A stretch of DNA of 64,000 nucleotides, taken from the NCBI RefSeq assembly GCF_003589595.1, contig NW_020653765.1, positions 2,620,377 through 2,684,376 of the forward strand, in the 5' to 3' direction. Position 1 is the stretch's first letter. Every line of letters starts with the position of its first letter. The notes below the pieces were generated by a model that worked only from the letters and a program-made list of their open reading frames with translations, was not told where the DNA came from and made no database searches. This document shows positions 47,701 through 59,700 of the stretch, one piece after another. Made by a program: the position numbers and the translations under genes. This DNA is from Hyposmocoma kahamanoa. Lineage: Eukaryota; Arthropoda; Insecta; Lepidoptera; Cosmopterigidae.

Positions 47701-50700
47701 AAATTTGCAGCAGTAGAGCTCCTTGTGAAAGTGTTCATCTAGGGAAGTACTGCCACCTTACTTATAGCTGCCGCCAAGCCGTAATGTTAGCATTACTGCG
47801 TACCGATTTAGAAGGGTAAGGGTGCTGGTGAAATTACAGGCACATGAGACTTGTCAACTTATGTCTCAGGGTGACGGGCGCAGTGGCAATGCCTCTCAGA
47901 TCTTTGCGATTTAAAGCACCGAGTGTCACTGCAACTGTTATGGACTGGCGTGTAGCTTACCATCAGGCGCACGACTTGTTCGTCCCGTCACTTGATATTA
48001 TAAAAAAACCCCTTAAATTATTAAGCAAAAAGCTTGATACTAAAATTTTAAAAAGGACACATAAGAAAGAAAGAAGAAGAAATAATGTCTTAAGCCTAAC
48101 CAATTGCAATCGAGTTTTATGGTGTTTTCGCAACTATTCTTTATTTACATAATTAATTTACATTTTGTAATCGTTCAATATTCAACGGCGAAAACTATAC
48201 ACTAATGTTTGCTCTTTCTTTGATAATGTTATGGATTGAATTAAAAATAAATCTTATTCGATTAAGCAATGAAAAAAAAAACGAAAGGTAACAATAATCA
48301 TGAATGATGCTGATTTTTTATTTGACATTTATCAATATATCAAAATGTAATTTTGATTTAATTGTTAATACAAAGATCGAACACTTAGAAAAAATCCTTC
48401 GATTCGCCTGTATTCGAACGTTATCTTCCAGTAAACTAGAGTACCTGACTGAGTGAAGAAATAGATTTCTCACAGATGGCGCTACGGCAAAAAAGAGTCG
48501 TTAAAAACCAGAAACAAAGATCTGCAACAAGCACATAGTAAAATTCGTCAAGTCCGCTCGTTCGTTTCGTAGCTTCGTTGGCATAGCGTCTGGCACTTTG
48601 CTGGAAGACACTGGTTCGAATCCAGCTGGATCGAAGGAATTCTCTTCTTCTCTCTTTGATCTCTTCTGATCTTTGTGTTAATAATTATAATAACCATTTC
48701 ACAAAAATAATTGAATATCATGGTGCTTAAACATCGTCCAATGAAAAAAAAACATCAAAATTTATGAATACAATTATGTGGACTAATAGCAGGAATAAAG
48801 GCTCTACTTAGCATAGATTTTCTTACGTGCACTGCGGTTTCAGAATAGAAGTCGATATACATATACCTACTTTACGCAACCGTAGCAGTAGAGCGCCTTG
48901 TGATAGATTTCGGTCAGGGAAGTACTGCCACATATCCTATTTCTGCCCGCAAGCAGCAAAAACAGTAGTTAACTGTGTTCCAACGGTTACTATGCTGGAC
49001 TGCCACGCAGAGGTCATGGGTTCAACTCCCGGGCCGTGAGAAATATTTGTATGGCCTAAGTTTATTTCTCTCTGAGTTTGGGTGTAATTTGTGGTTGTCT
49101 ACGTGTGTGTCCATGGCACCCGCGATACAAGGTTTCCTTAGTGCGGGGCTATGAGTGTGCACGTTATTATATTTTTATTATTATAATGTGAGCATTGCTG
49201 CGTTCCGCGTGCTGGTGGCTTGCTTGACTTTGATTACATGAGACTTGTCAACTTATGTCTTAGGACGACGGGCGTAGTGGCAGTGTCTTCAGACCTTTGT
49301 GATTTAAAGCTTTGAGTGGTATTGCAACTGTTATGAACAGGCGTAAGCGATACGCCAACACCAGGCGCACGATTTGTTCTTAGTTCGATTTGTTTGTTGG
49401 TATTGTAAAAAAAATATCGTCAATGTTGTTGCAGAAATCGTTCCGACCGCTTCTCTCATGCGCGCCGGTTGCTATGGTCGGCTTTGAACGCAACGCCCAT
49501 AGCCAGGACATCACCAAGAACATCCAGTACATAAGCAATGAGAAAACCAAGCTTACCGCCGATCCTAACACTTTGAAGTGAGTATTTTGTTATAGCACGA
49601 CATTCCATTTCATCTTAAAAGCACGGGAGTCTCATATCATGAAATGTGAAATACAGTGAATTAATGATGATTAGCACTGACCATGATAATATGATTATTA
49701 TCACGGTCGGCTCAGATATTTTGCAGGCATCATAACGTCATTGAATAATTTATGACGACAACTTCATTTCATATTTTCTTATACAGTCTGGTCAATGTAT
49801 TATCCGGGGACAATTGGACATTGGGTATATGATTAACCAGCATTGTTTTATTTAACGACGACACAAGGACAGGGAATACAGTGCTATTTGTTTTAAATTT
49901 GAACTTGTGAAAAATTTCTACCAAAAACATTGGCACATAGGGCACATATAATATTTCGTTGAGAGAACGAATGCTTTGTTGGGAAAAGAATACGTGTAAT
50001 TCCAGATCTTGTCGAACTAACAGTTAGATTGAAAAGGCACAAGAAAAACAACGAGAAAAATATGAAGATTTCTATTTTTGTTACCAGTTAAAGCTAACAT
50101 GCTGTTAGGGATAGCTTAAAAATGCCGCAAACAGCAGCGCATTAAAACGAGCAATGTATCACCAACTTTTATCATCTATAAACAAAAAATGAAAAAGAAA
50201 ATGCACCAAGCGGCGCTAGGTGGCGTCGACCTCCGCCGAGCGCAATGCAATGTAACTTATCATCTCAATAATAAGGTATACTTATTTGAAAGGCAGGAGC
50301 TGCTGAGTGTAAAGTGCGTCCATGCAGCTCGACGCCTTCCGGCGCCGCTTGCTGCATGTTCTTTTTAATGTTTTGTTTAAACAAATTTAAATTTATCTTG
50401 TAGAAGACAAAGTTTGTGTTGCATTGTTAGCTGCGGCTACTGAAGCTACTCTTCTTGATGTACTAGGTGGAATAATGTTATTCCCAATATCCTCTTCATA
50501 ATACAGTATAAGTTTAAACGATTCCAATTATCAATTCCATCCGTTTCACGGACATTGGTCTATACTATAATAAAGACGTTTATTCACTACGCCGCATCCG
50601 ATTATTTTACCTTCCGGCGACTTGGACGTCTATACACATCGGATGTCCGAAGAGCGGCTAAACTAGTATACTAAACTATAGATTTCTACGTCAGACCCGC

Positions 50701-53700
50701 AATAGACGGACGTCGGAACAAGAAGATATATAGTAGAGAATAGCACTGAATAGAATAGAAGTAAAGAAGGAAGTAAAATTATACCTCTGAAGAAAAAAAA
50801 AATCGTGATGAAAGTGAAGAAAAATATCGTGATGAAACTTATGTCGAATAATGTTCACAACACCTGAAAAACGTGTGAAGGCTTCTCCTAAGAGGAGGGA
50901 CGTATAATGATGATGACGATAACGAAAGCACACTATAGAGTAGGTAATAATTATTGCAACGATCTATAGAGTGATATACCTAATTGAAACTTTCATATAT
51001 AGATACCATCGCATGTCCGTTACGTGATGTATCCGAGCGGTAAATTGCAGTCCATTATTGTACTGCCGTACGCAATACTGGTTCAAGGCCCTGGTTTTAA
51101 TGCTATCTGTATCTATAGCAGTTTATATTAGTCGACACGTAGTTTAAAAGAACTATGTATTTGGGCCTTGTGATTGTCACTGCTGATTGGAAGCTAATGT
51201 TCAGTTACATGTCTTCAGTGGCTATTTAACAACAAATCCAAACCTTATCAATTATTTTGAATTGTGGTATCTGTGGCAGTAGCGGTGATGAGCAAAGAAG
51301 ATTTCGCCCTACTTGTACAAAGTAGTATAAATACAGTGTCTTTTGCATCCTACGTCTCTTTATTTTTACGCATATTATGAAATTAATTGGCTAGATTGAC
51401 CTCGCTTCCACTGAAACTTGAATCGTTTATTACCTATTCATTTTTCTGTTCACCTACCAGAAATAAGGTCATTACTCCTCTTTGGAGAGGGAGTAAGGAT
51501 TAAAAAATAATACTAACGCAATATCACTTATTATGTTTGTTATTCTTGTTTATTCCTTGGTCATTTGAATTTTGAACATTAATTTTTGAATCGTATCGGC
51601 GAAATAATCTGATTATGGCTGCTATCAGACGGACTGCAGGCGCGAAGTCGATACTTTCAACTAGTTTCAACTGCATGCAGTCGAAATTGTCTACGCAGTT
51701 GTCGCCACGCACCTTGCATGGATGCATGCTATACTGAAATGGAAGAAGAATATTACTTTCTTTATTATTTTTACGGCACCATTGCGGCGGCGTAATCGAA
51801 TTATTCTTTTGTTGCTACATACAGAAGGTGATGTTTCTTTACTGCAATCGACGTCAAGACAACTTGAAATCGAATTTTACAATTATTTTAGAATGTCGAT
51901 TCCTGAACTTTCCTGGACTTTTGATACACCAAATGATATTTTAAACGAATCAGTGTCTCATATAGGCCCTATCATGCGAAAGAGTGTTGATTATCGCTTT
52001 AATGATTGCGGCGTTATCAAAAACACATACTTAATTGCACTACATGGATTCATCATTCATATGTTGAGTGTGTGCGTTATTATTATTGTCCCTTATTGTT
52101 ATAAAATGTGCGCGTTTAAACGAAGAGCACTAACAATTTCATTTTTTACAACGTGTCTAAGGTCAACTCCCGCCGTCTATGTTTCATAAACCAAAATAAA
52201 ACTCGTATTTTATAAATTAATTCACTCATCTAAGACCTGTCGCCACAGCTTTCGCTATTAGCCGTCAATACAATGTTGGAAGCTTTTTTTAACATAAAGT
52301 GTATCATTTCTCTGTATCATCATTTTAACATATTAGTGTAATATTGTTCCTAAATTAATTTTGTAAGACTCAAATTAAGTGAAAATCGCTTTTATAATCA
52401 CGCTTATTTAAAAAAGTTAACGTTTAAAATTAATAAACAGTTTTTTCCATCTCTAAACACGAGGCACTGAATGCAGAAGTTATTTAAACTAAAAATGAAT
52501 CTGGTCATTCTCCTAGTATTATGTACCTAGTTTTTCTCTTATTCGACAATATGCACTGAATAATGTTGAATTCGACAAGTGGAGTTATTGGAATGAATTA
52601 CACTTCTTGATTGAATCAGTCAATCACAACATGATTAAACTCGTTGCTGAAAATCGTTGCTGCAAATACAATCGCTTGGTAAGCTCAAATGATTTGAGTG
52701 TAGAATCTACTTAGTTCTTGGTCTTATTCCTTATTGATCGCCATCCTATTTTTATTGTTGAAGCGCAGCGAGCGAAGCTTTCTTGGCATCCTCTGTGGCC
52801 GAACGGTTACCATGCTGGACTACCACGCAGAGGTCCTGGGTCCGATGTGTGGGAAAAATGTGTGACATAATTTATAGATAAACACACTGCACAATGTGCA
52901 CCAATTTGCGAGAATTTTACGTATGGATTGACTACTATACTGCCGTCAACTAACTGAAATGCGGCTGAGTGACAAATGGTCAAATGTCCGTTTCAAATAG
53001 CACAAGATATAGCACAAAATTCTCTTTTAAAAACAGTTAAAATTAGTTAAGTGTTCGACTTATCAGAACTTACCCTAATGATGTATAGCTGAAATATCAT
53101 TATACAATTTCAATATTCTAAAACTGCGTTATAGTTTTTTATGATATTTCAAAAAAATATTTTATTACTGAGCAGCGTTTTAGTTGGCGTACGGCAGTAT
53201 ACTCAATCCGCAATTTCAATAATTTTTAGTTGAAAAGCGTTTGAAGAAAAAACACGTACAAGATAACACGTATTCTGTAGTGACTACGATGACGTTTCTA
53301 TGCTTACCCACGCATGTCGTCTGTGGTGTCTTAGTGTTTGCATAACAGATTAAAAATATAAGTATCATTTTTTTTATTTTATTAATTAATTTAAAAATAC
53401 AAATCATTATTATTTCACAAAAATATTTATTGATTGTTTTTATTATAAACATTTTCTTTCTTATTACATTTGACTTTTTTCTGACTAAGCGAAAATTTTG
53501 AATTTCGATCAGTGACATGAGATAATTGAAATCAAAGGTTAACTATGTGTGATTATATTCAATTACAAAATTTTTCGCGCGCAAATGTGCGGAACTGCCA
53601 AAAAAGAAAATTAAAAAGAAATAAAGACTACTGCGCTTCGGTCGGGAGTCTATTTTTTATAGTGTATATTACATTAAACAAAAAACGGGACTACGTCTGG

Positions 53701-56700
53701 TCTTGCAAATCGTCACCTGGACTATTATTAGCAGTTTCTTTTCATCCAACAACTGTAGGTACAGACGGTATCATTTATCATTTTTTGTGGACTTGAACAT
53801 CGCGTGTTGTAGTTGATATTTGTCCATCGCTGTTGCTATCTGACAATTTTAAAAGTGGAACAAGCCGACACAAGAGCTAGTATTTCGTAGTATCACTTTA
53901 GTGGTGTATGAGTTTTACGAATAGTATTTTTATATTGGTGTGTCTGTGAATGTTTTTGAACACAAGCATTTAATTTTTTTTTCTTCTGTTTCGTTTCTTT
54001 TTTTCTTGTACGTATAGTGTAATTTATAGTAATAAATAATTGTGTTTTCTTTCTTATTCTGTTTATTAATCTTATTCTTTCCTCGCAATTAGGGGTTTTT
54101 GAGGGGTTCTAGAGATTTTTGAACCGACTGTGCGGTGGCTTGATCGGCGTGGATTATAATTTTCAGCTGTTCAAAAAAAAACAATAAAATATTTTTAAAC
54201 CAATATTTGTATTAATTATCAACGTTCTTTTGACTTTAGCTTGTACTTTAGCGGTACCTACGATGGTACTGTTACTAAAAATAGTCATTGTAAAGAATAA
54301 GTATTAAAAAAAAAACAAATGCATAAAAATTAAAACCTAATGCAGGATGTATGTGGAAGTTCCGTAATAATTTTAATTGTACGGAAATATTGTATTAAAA
54401 TATAGTAAATAATTAACAAAGAAAGTTGATACTTCATTAAAATAAAACAAACTTTCGGCACTCCGATTCGGCGCTCTTGTCCACTTACGCAAGACATAGG
54501 CGTTCTAGTTATGATAGAATTAAAACCTTAATAAACGTTTGAGTTCGTGTATTTCTAAGTTTATACTTCAAATTTATATCACCATCCTCAACCTACTGTT
54601 CGTCTCACTACTGGGCACGAGTTTACTCTAAGGAGAGGGAACTTCTCACATTTTTCAAGGGCTGTGAACTTTCGGTGTGCAAGTTTTTACCATGTTTTCC
54701 TCCACAAGCGTGTAAAAATCTGTCTGTAAAGGTTCACATAACGTTCCGAAGACGTCTGAAGTAATTAATCCGCTTTAAGGCACCCATCACAAAAATATAA
54801 TAAATATATAAATCTAGATAGAACAGCGATGTGGGCGGGACACGTGTGCCAAAATCTTGACATATCATCACAAGATTCCCCGAGCGCTCCCTCAGCTCGC
54901 ATCGATTATTGCTTGCTTGTACTTGACATATGGTGCTGGTTTTAAGTTATTGAAAATACACAAACACGGAAAATCATAAAATAATTAAGAAAGTTTCATT
55001 GCATTACAATCATAATATATATAGCTAAATTAAAATTTCGTTGCGTGCTAGACAAGATGCATTCCCGCACTGAACTCTTTACTTAGCGAGCAGCCAATAA
55101 CAAAATAAGTTTGATATCTACTGTCATCTCTAACGTCGCGGAATGGTACGTGTCAAGTAATGATGTAGTAAAGATAATTATAGATGTATCTAGTAAATCT
55201 TGAAGACATTATTTTGAAATAAAAATCACATTATGCCACTTCAAGGTCACACAGTAGCCGGAGTTTGTCAGAAAGATTTGAACACTTGAACCCTTTAAAA
55301 AAAGTGCAACATCGCCGTTCTATCTATCTGTGGATCTAGATCTAGATTTAATTCTGTGCCCCTATATACTATATACGATACGTCTTCACGATTTTCGATC
55401 AATCAGAAACGACGAATTCATAGTGTATGTTTATATGTCGTTAACGATTAACTTACACCCCAGAAGAGGTAGCGACGGATTGATACAATTTTCGTGATCG
55501 AGGTATTGTCTGTATATGGGTTAATTAGGTTAGGCCAGCGTGGTGGACTATGGCCTAAAATCCTGTCATGAGAATCCTAAAGAAAGGATTTCCTTAATAA
55601 GAGGTATCTCTCCGGGCTTTAAGTGCAGGCGCCCTTGTCATAGCTAACTTTCGAGATATGTACATCTAGTTTTTTTATTTGAAAAATCTGATTTTGCTTA
55701 ATAATTAAAAAGTAACTACATAATCTCAGTAAAGAGTACTAAAAAAACCGACCTCAAAAGTACGTGGAATTACTTCTATTTGCTAAGTTCTATTGAAATA
55801 TCCTTAAATTCACCACTATACAGTACTTGACACTGTAGATAATAAAAATCGGTTCTCACTACTCAAAGAATATTGAGAGTAAAACGCCTTGAATTGGAGA
55901 AATAGTAAAATCAACCATTAAAATAATTGCTCCTTAAGAACATTTAGGCGCTATTTATAAAAATTAATCTTCACGCGTGAACAGCCATCCTTAGTGGTGG
56001 ATGATTTCCTTCAAAATGAAATGCGACCACTATGGAAGTAACCCCTTTCCAACAAAAAAAGAATCATGAAAATCGGTTCACAAATACCGGAGTTATCGCG
56101 TAACATACATACAAAAAAAAAATACAATCGAATTGAGAACCTCCTCCTTTTTTGAAGTCGGTTAATAAAAGTTAGATATGCACACGGGCGGTCCTGCGCA
56201 CCGTCTGTGTAAATGGAAGTCTCAATGGAAGAAGAATTTAACAGATACCATGCATCGATACTGACACGGGCCCAAGCATCGAGTATATAACCAGAAATAG
56301 AGACGAAATAAGGGCCATCCATCCCTGGCAACTCATTAGGCAAATGGGCCTTATATTACTTTTACATATAAACTCTCGTTTGTTCTCCGTATATTCCAAA
56401 AATATTCTGTACTTATTGTAATAAAGATAATATCTCTAACACTGGGGGCTGTTCCATTCGGTGGTGTGGCAAAAACAGCAAAACATTTTATTACAAAACA
56501 AACGGAGTCACATTTCATCGCTAATTAAATATTAAATATTATGTAATTTTTCAATTATCGTCCATTATAGCAAAGCTCAAGTTAAATTGGTCGATTTGAA
56601 GTGAAACGACACCCGTCTATTGTTTCAAACTCGGGCTGGCCAATCGGAGCGCAGTTGTCACCGTAATGATTTGTGCAGAATAGTTTTCAAACAAATTAAA

Positions 56701-59700
56701 TGACAATTCGTCTCTATTTCTGATTGTGTACTCGATGGGCCCAGGCCTAGTGGCCGTCATTAAGGAAACAATAATAATAAGCGCTTATAGGGGGTTGTAG
56801 ATTTCGTTTCGCTGAAACCAGATTATATTAGTAACTCAAAAATTGTCGATTACGTTGTTATGATAAGGAGGGCAGAGTGACAAGTACCTAAACGATTACA
56901 GGCTGAATTAGAAACAATAAGAAAACGAGCTCCATTTTAATGAATTGTTAATAAAGGCAGTAAAACGCAATACTTCATTCATTCATTTGCATACATATGA
57001 TTATCAAGCCAACAGATTTACAATGTTTGGTGAGTGTCATTGAACTCTTACACCAGTGAGGCAATGTAAATAATATAATGTATATTCTTTGATAATGCAA
57101 TAAGAATAGGTCAGCATTTCATTATCTGTTCTAGTTTAAGGGTACCTTTATAGTTGTTATATGTATATAATTTATTTGTTGCCAGGAGCTTCGTCTTAGA
57201 AGTGTAAAGTTTTTATAATGGCAGTAGAGCTCCTTGTGAAACAGTTCGTTCAGGGAATTACTGCCACCTTACCTAAATAGGTCCGCATTATTGTGTTCCG
57301 GTTTTGAAGGGTAAAGGTGCTGGTGAAATTACAGGCACATGGGACTCATCAACTTATGTCTCAGGGTGACGGGAGTGGTGGTAGTGCCCCTCAGATCTTT
57401 GCAATTTAAAGCTCTGAGTGGCACTGTAACTATTGGACAGGCGTGTAGTTTACCATCAGGCGCACGATTTGTTCGTCTCGTCACTCGATGTTAAATAAAA
57501 AAAAAGTTTATTGAATGTCACGATGTTTTGCTACCATGATATTATTATTATTTTTTTGTGAAATTATTCCAGTAGTTTGTTGTAATTATTAATAACAAAG
57601 ATCGAACACTTAGAAATATTCATTCCATCCGGCTGGATTCGAACCAGCACCCTCAGGCAATCAATGCTATATGCTCTGTCAATTAAGCCAAGGAACGAAC
57701 CAACAGACCTTACGGATCGAATGAAATTTTATAAGTGTTCGATGCCTTTACAGGTCTCATGGTCACGGTTGACCATGGGATCTGTAAAGGGCCCGATACG
57801 TCGGTTTGTTTGAAAAAACAAATATACGCGATTTAAATCCGGAAAAATAGTTTCATTTCCTAATAGGGTTTTGTTTTTGTTTAAATTTAGCCCCGAAAGC
57901 AAAAAAACCCGATATCAGTATAGTATGGTGTAACGGGCTGTTGTCCTCTTGATACCCATACATTCAACCTGGAATACTGTGTTGTGGTTGCCAAGTGGTA
58001 TTGAAATCCTGTCATTAAGGTCTTCTGAAAATACCCACTACCTGTTCCTAAATTTGTTTAAGATCTGTCAGTAAAGATGCAAACCTCTTTGAGGTTTAGT
58101 CCTTCATTGGGATCTTCAAACAATTGTATCTTGCTTGTGCTTTTTGTCGAAAATGTATTGTTTTGGGATCCTATCCAAAGCTGTCTCCAGTAGCGGTTCC
58201 ATCAATTATATCAGTATCACGTACAGGTGTGTTCATGCCACTGCCGCCTAGGTCACTGGGCCTGCGCCGCACCACGGTCATTACAAGTGGTGTGCATTGA
58301 TGTTACAAATTGTATCACGGGTGCTCTCACTTACTGCTGTAATGTTACATTAGTATTACAGGTCGCGTACAATAATGCTCAGTTCTCCTCACTCGCTGAT
58401 GTAATGCTCAAATTTGAACTGTTACATTACTCAAGTCGTGACTTACTCAATACTCAAGTCGTGACTTGAGTATTGAGTAGAGTTCTGGAATACGACTTTT
58501 TGACTACCCTCTTTCATGAAAATATTTATGCGATGATTCATATCATGAAATTGCCGAATCGTATGCTTGATTCACACAACCAGTTGCCAGTTTTAAGTAT
58601 TTTGAATAAATAGCTTAATGATAAGATTTTTTCGTTTTTGTAGAGAGCACGTAATTGCTTATACTAAGCAATTACGTTACGTTTCAGATTCAGATAGAGA
58701 AGATCCAATTGTCTTACTATCATTCTTCAATTTCTACGCTTTATACCGACCTCTTCCCTACAGTGTTGCCATTTCCAAATAACCAGAATAAAAAAATACT
58801 GTTGGAAATGAAAAAAAAAGTCATTTTTATTTATAAACTTCGGATTTAATAAGACATAAAATAGGTATAAGTTCTTTGCAAACAACTCGAGTCGTTTAAG
58901 TCTTTCAAGTCGTTCAAGTCGTACAAGTCGTACATGTCGTACAAGTCGTTCAAGTCATTTAAATCGTTTGTCTTTTGAGTCTTTTAGTATAACGACTGAG
59001 TCTTATTAATAAGAATTCGAACCTCTAGTCTTAATTTTAGAGTCGAGTTCTGTAAAATGGAGTCGAGTCGTTGCAAAACGCCTTAAAAGACTGAGTCTCT
59101 TTCACTGCTACTAAAATGTACTAAAAAAATATGAGATCTAAGTTAATGATATTATCTTAAGATGCATAAACTTATGTTGTTCACAGGTTAGATAAGCTGC
59201 CAAATAGGCCTCTCTGCGTGATGATCAACTGGCTTCTAGCGCGACAGAAACACGTAATGAAGTTCGCGACGCTTTATTTGGAGCAGGGCTTCGATGTCGT
59301 CTCTATATCTTGCACGCCGTGGCAGCTCATGTGGCCGCAGAAAGGTTCACAGGTCATTACCAAAATTACGATAAATTAACGTTCCAATGGTATAAATCTC
59401 ACAAAATAAAAAGTGTTACTGAGTCACGAGAGTTTAATAGTTCCGTTGGTTTAACTGCGCCGTCTTACGAGTTGTTTTCCGACTGCTTTCCAGCTGTTAT
59501 TTCGCAGTTGCAATACAAACTGATGTATTTAGTGTAACTACACAATTTAGAAGGTATTCTTCGGTTGCATCCGCCTTTCCAGCTTTCAAATTTCTATGCT
59601 GGAATAAATTGCTACTTAGCAATAAGACCGCCTTACTCTGTGATACTTACATTACTGTACTGTGTTGTCATTATAAATTTTAATGTGAAATAAATGAATT

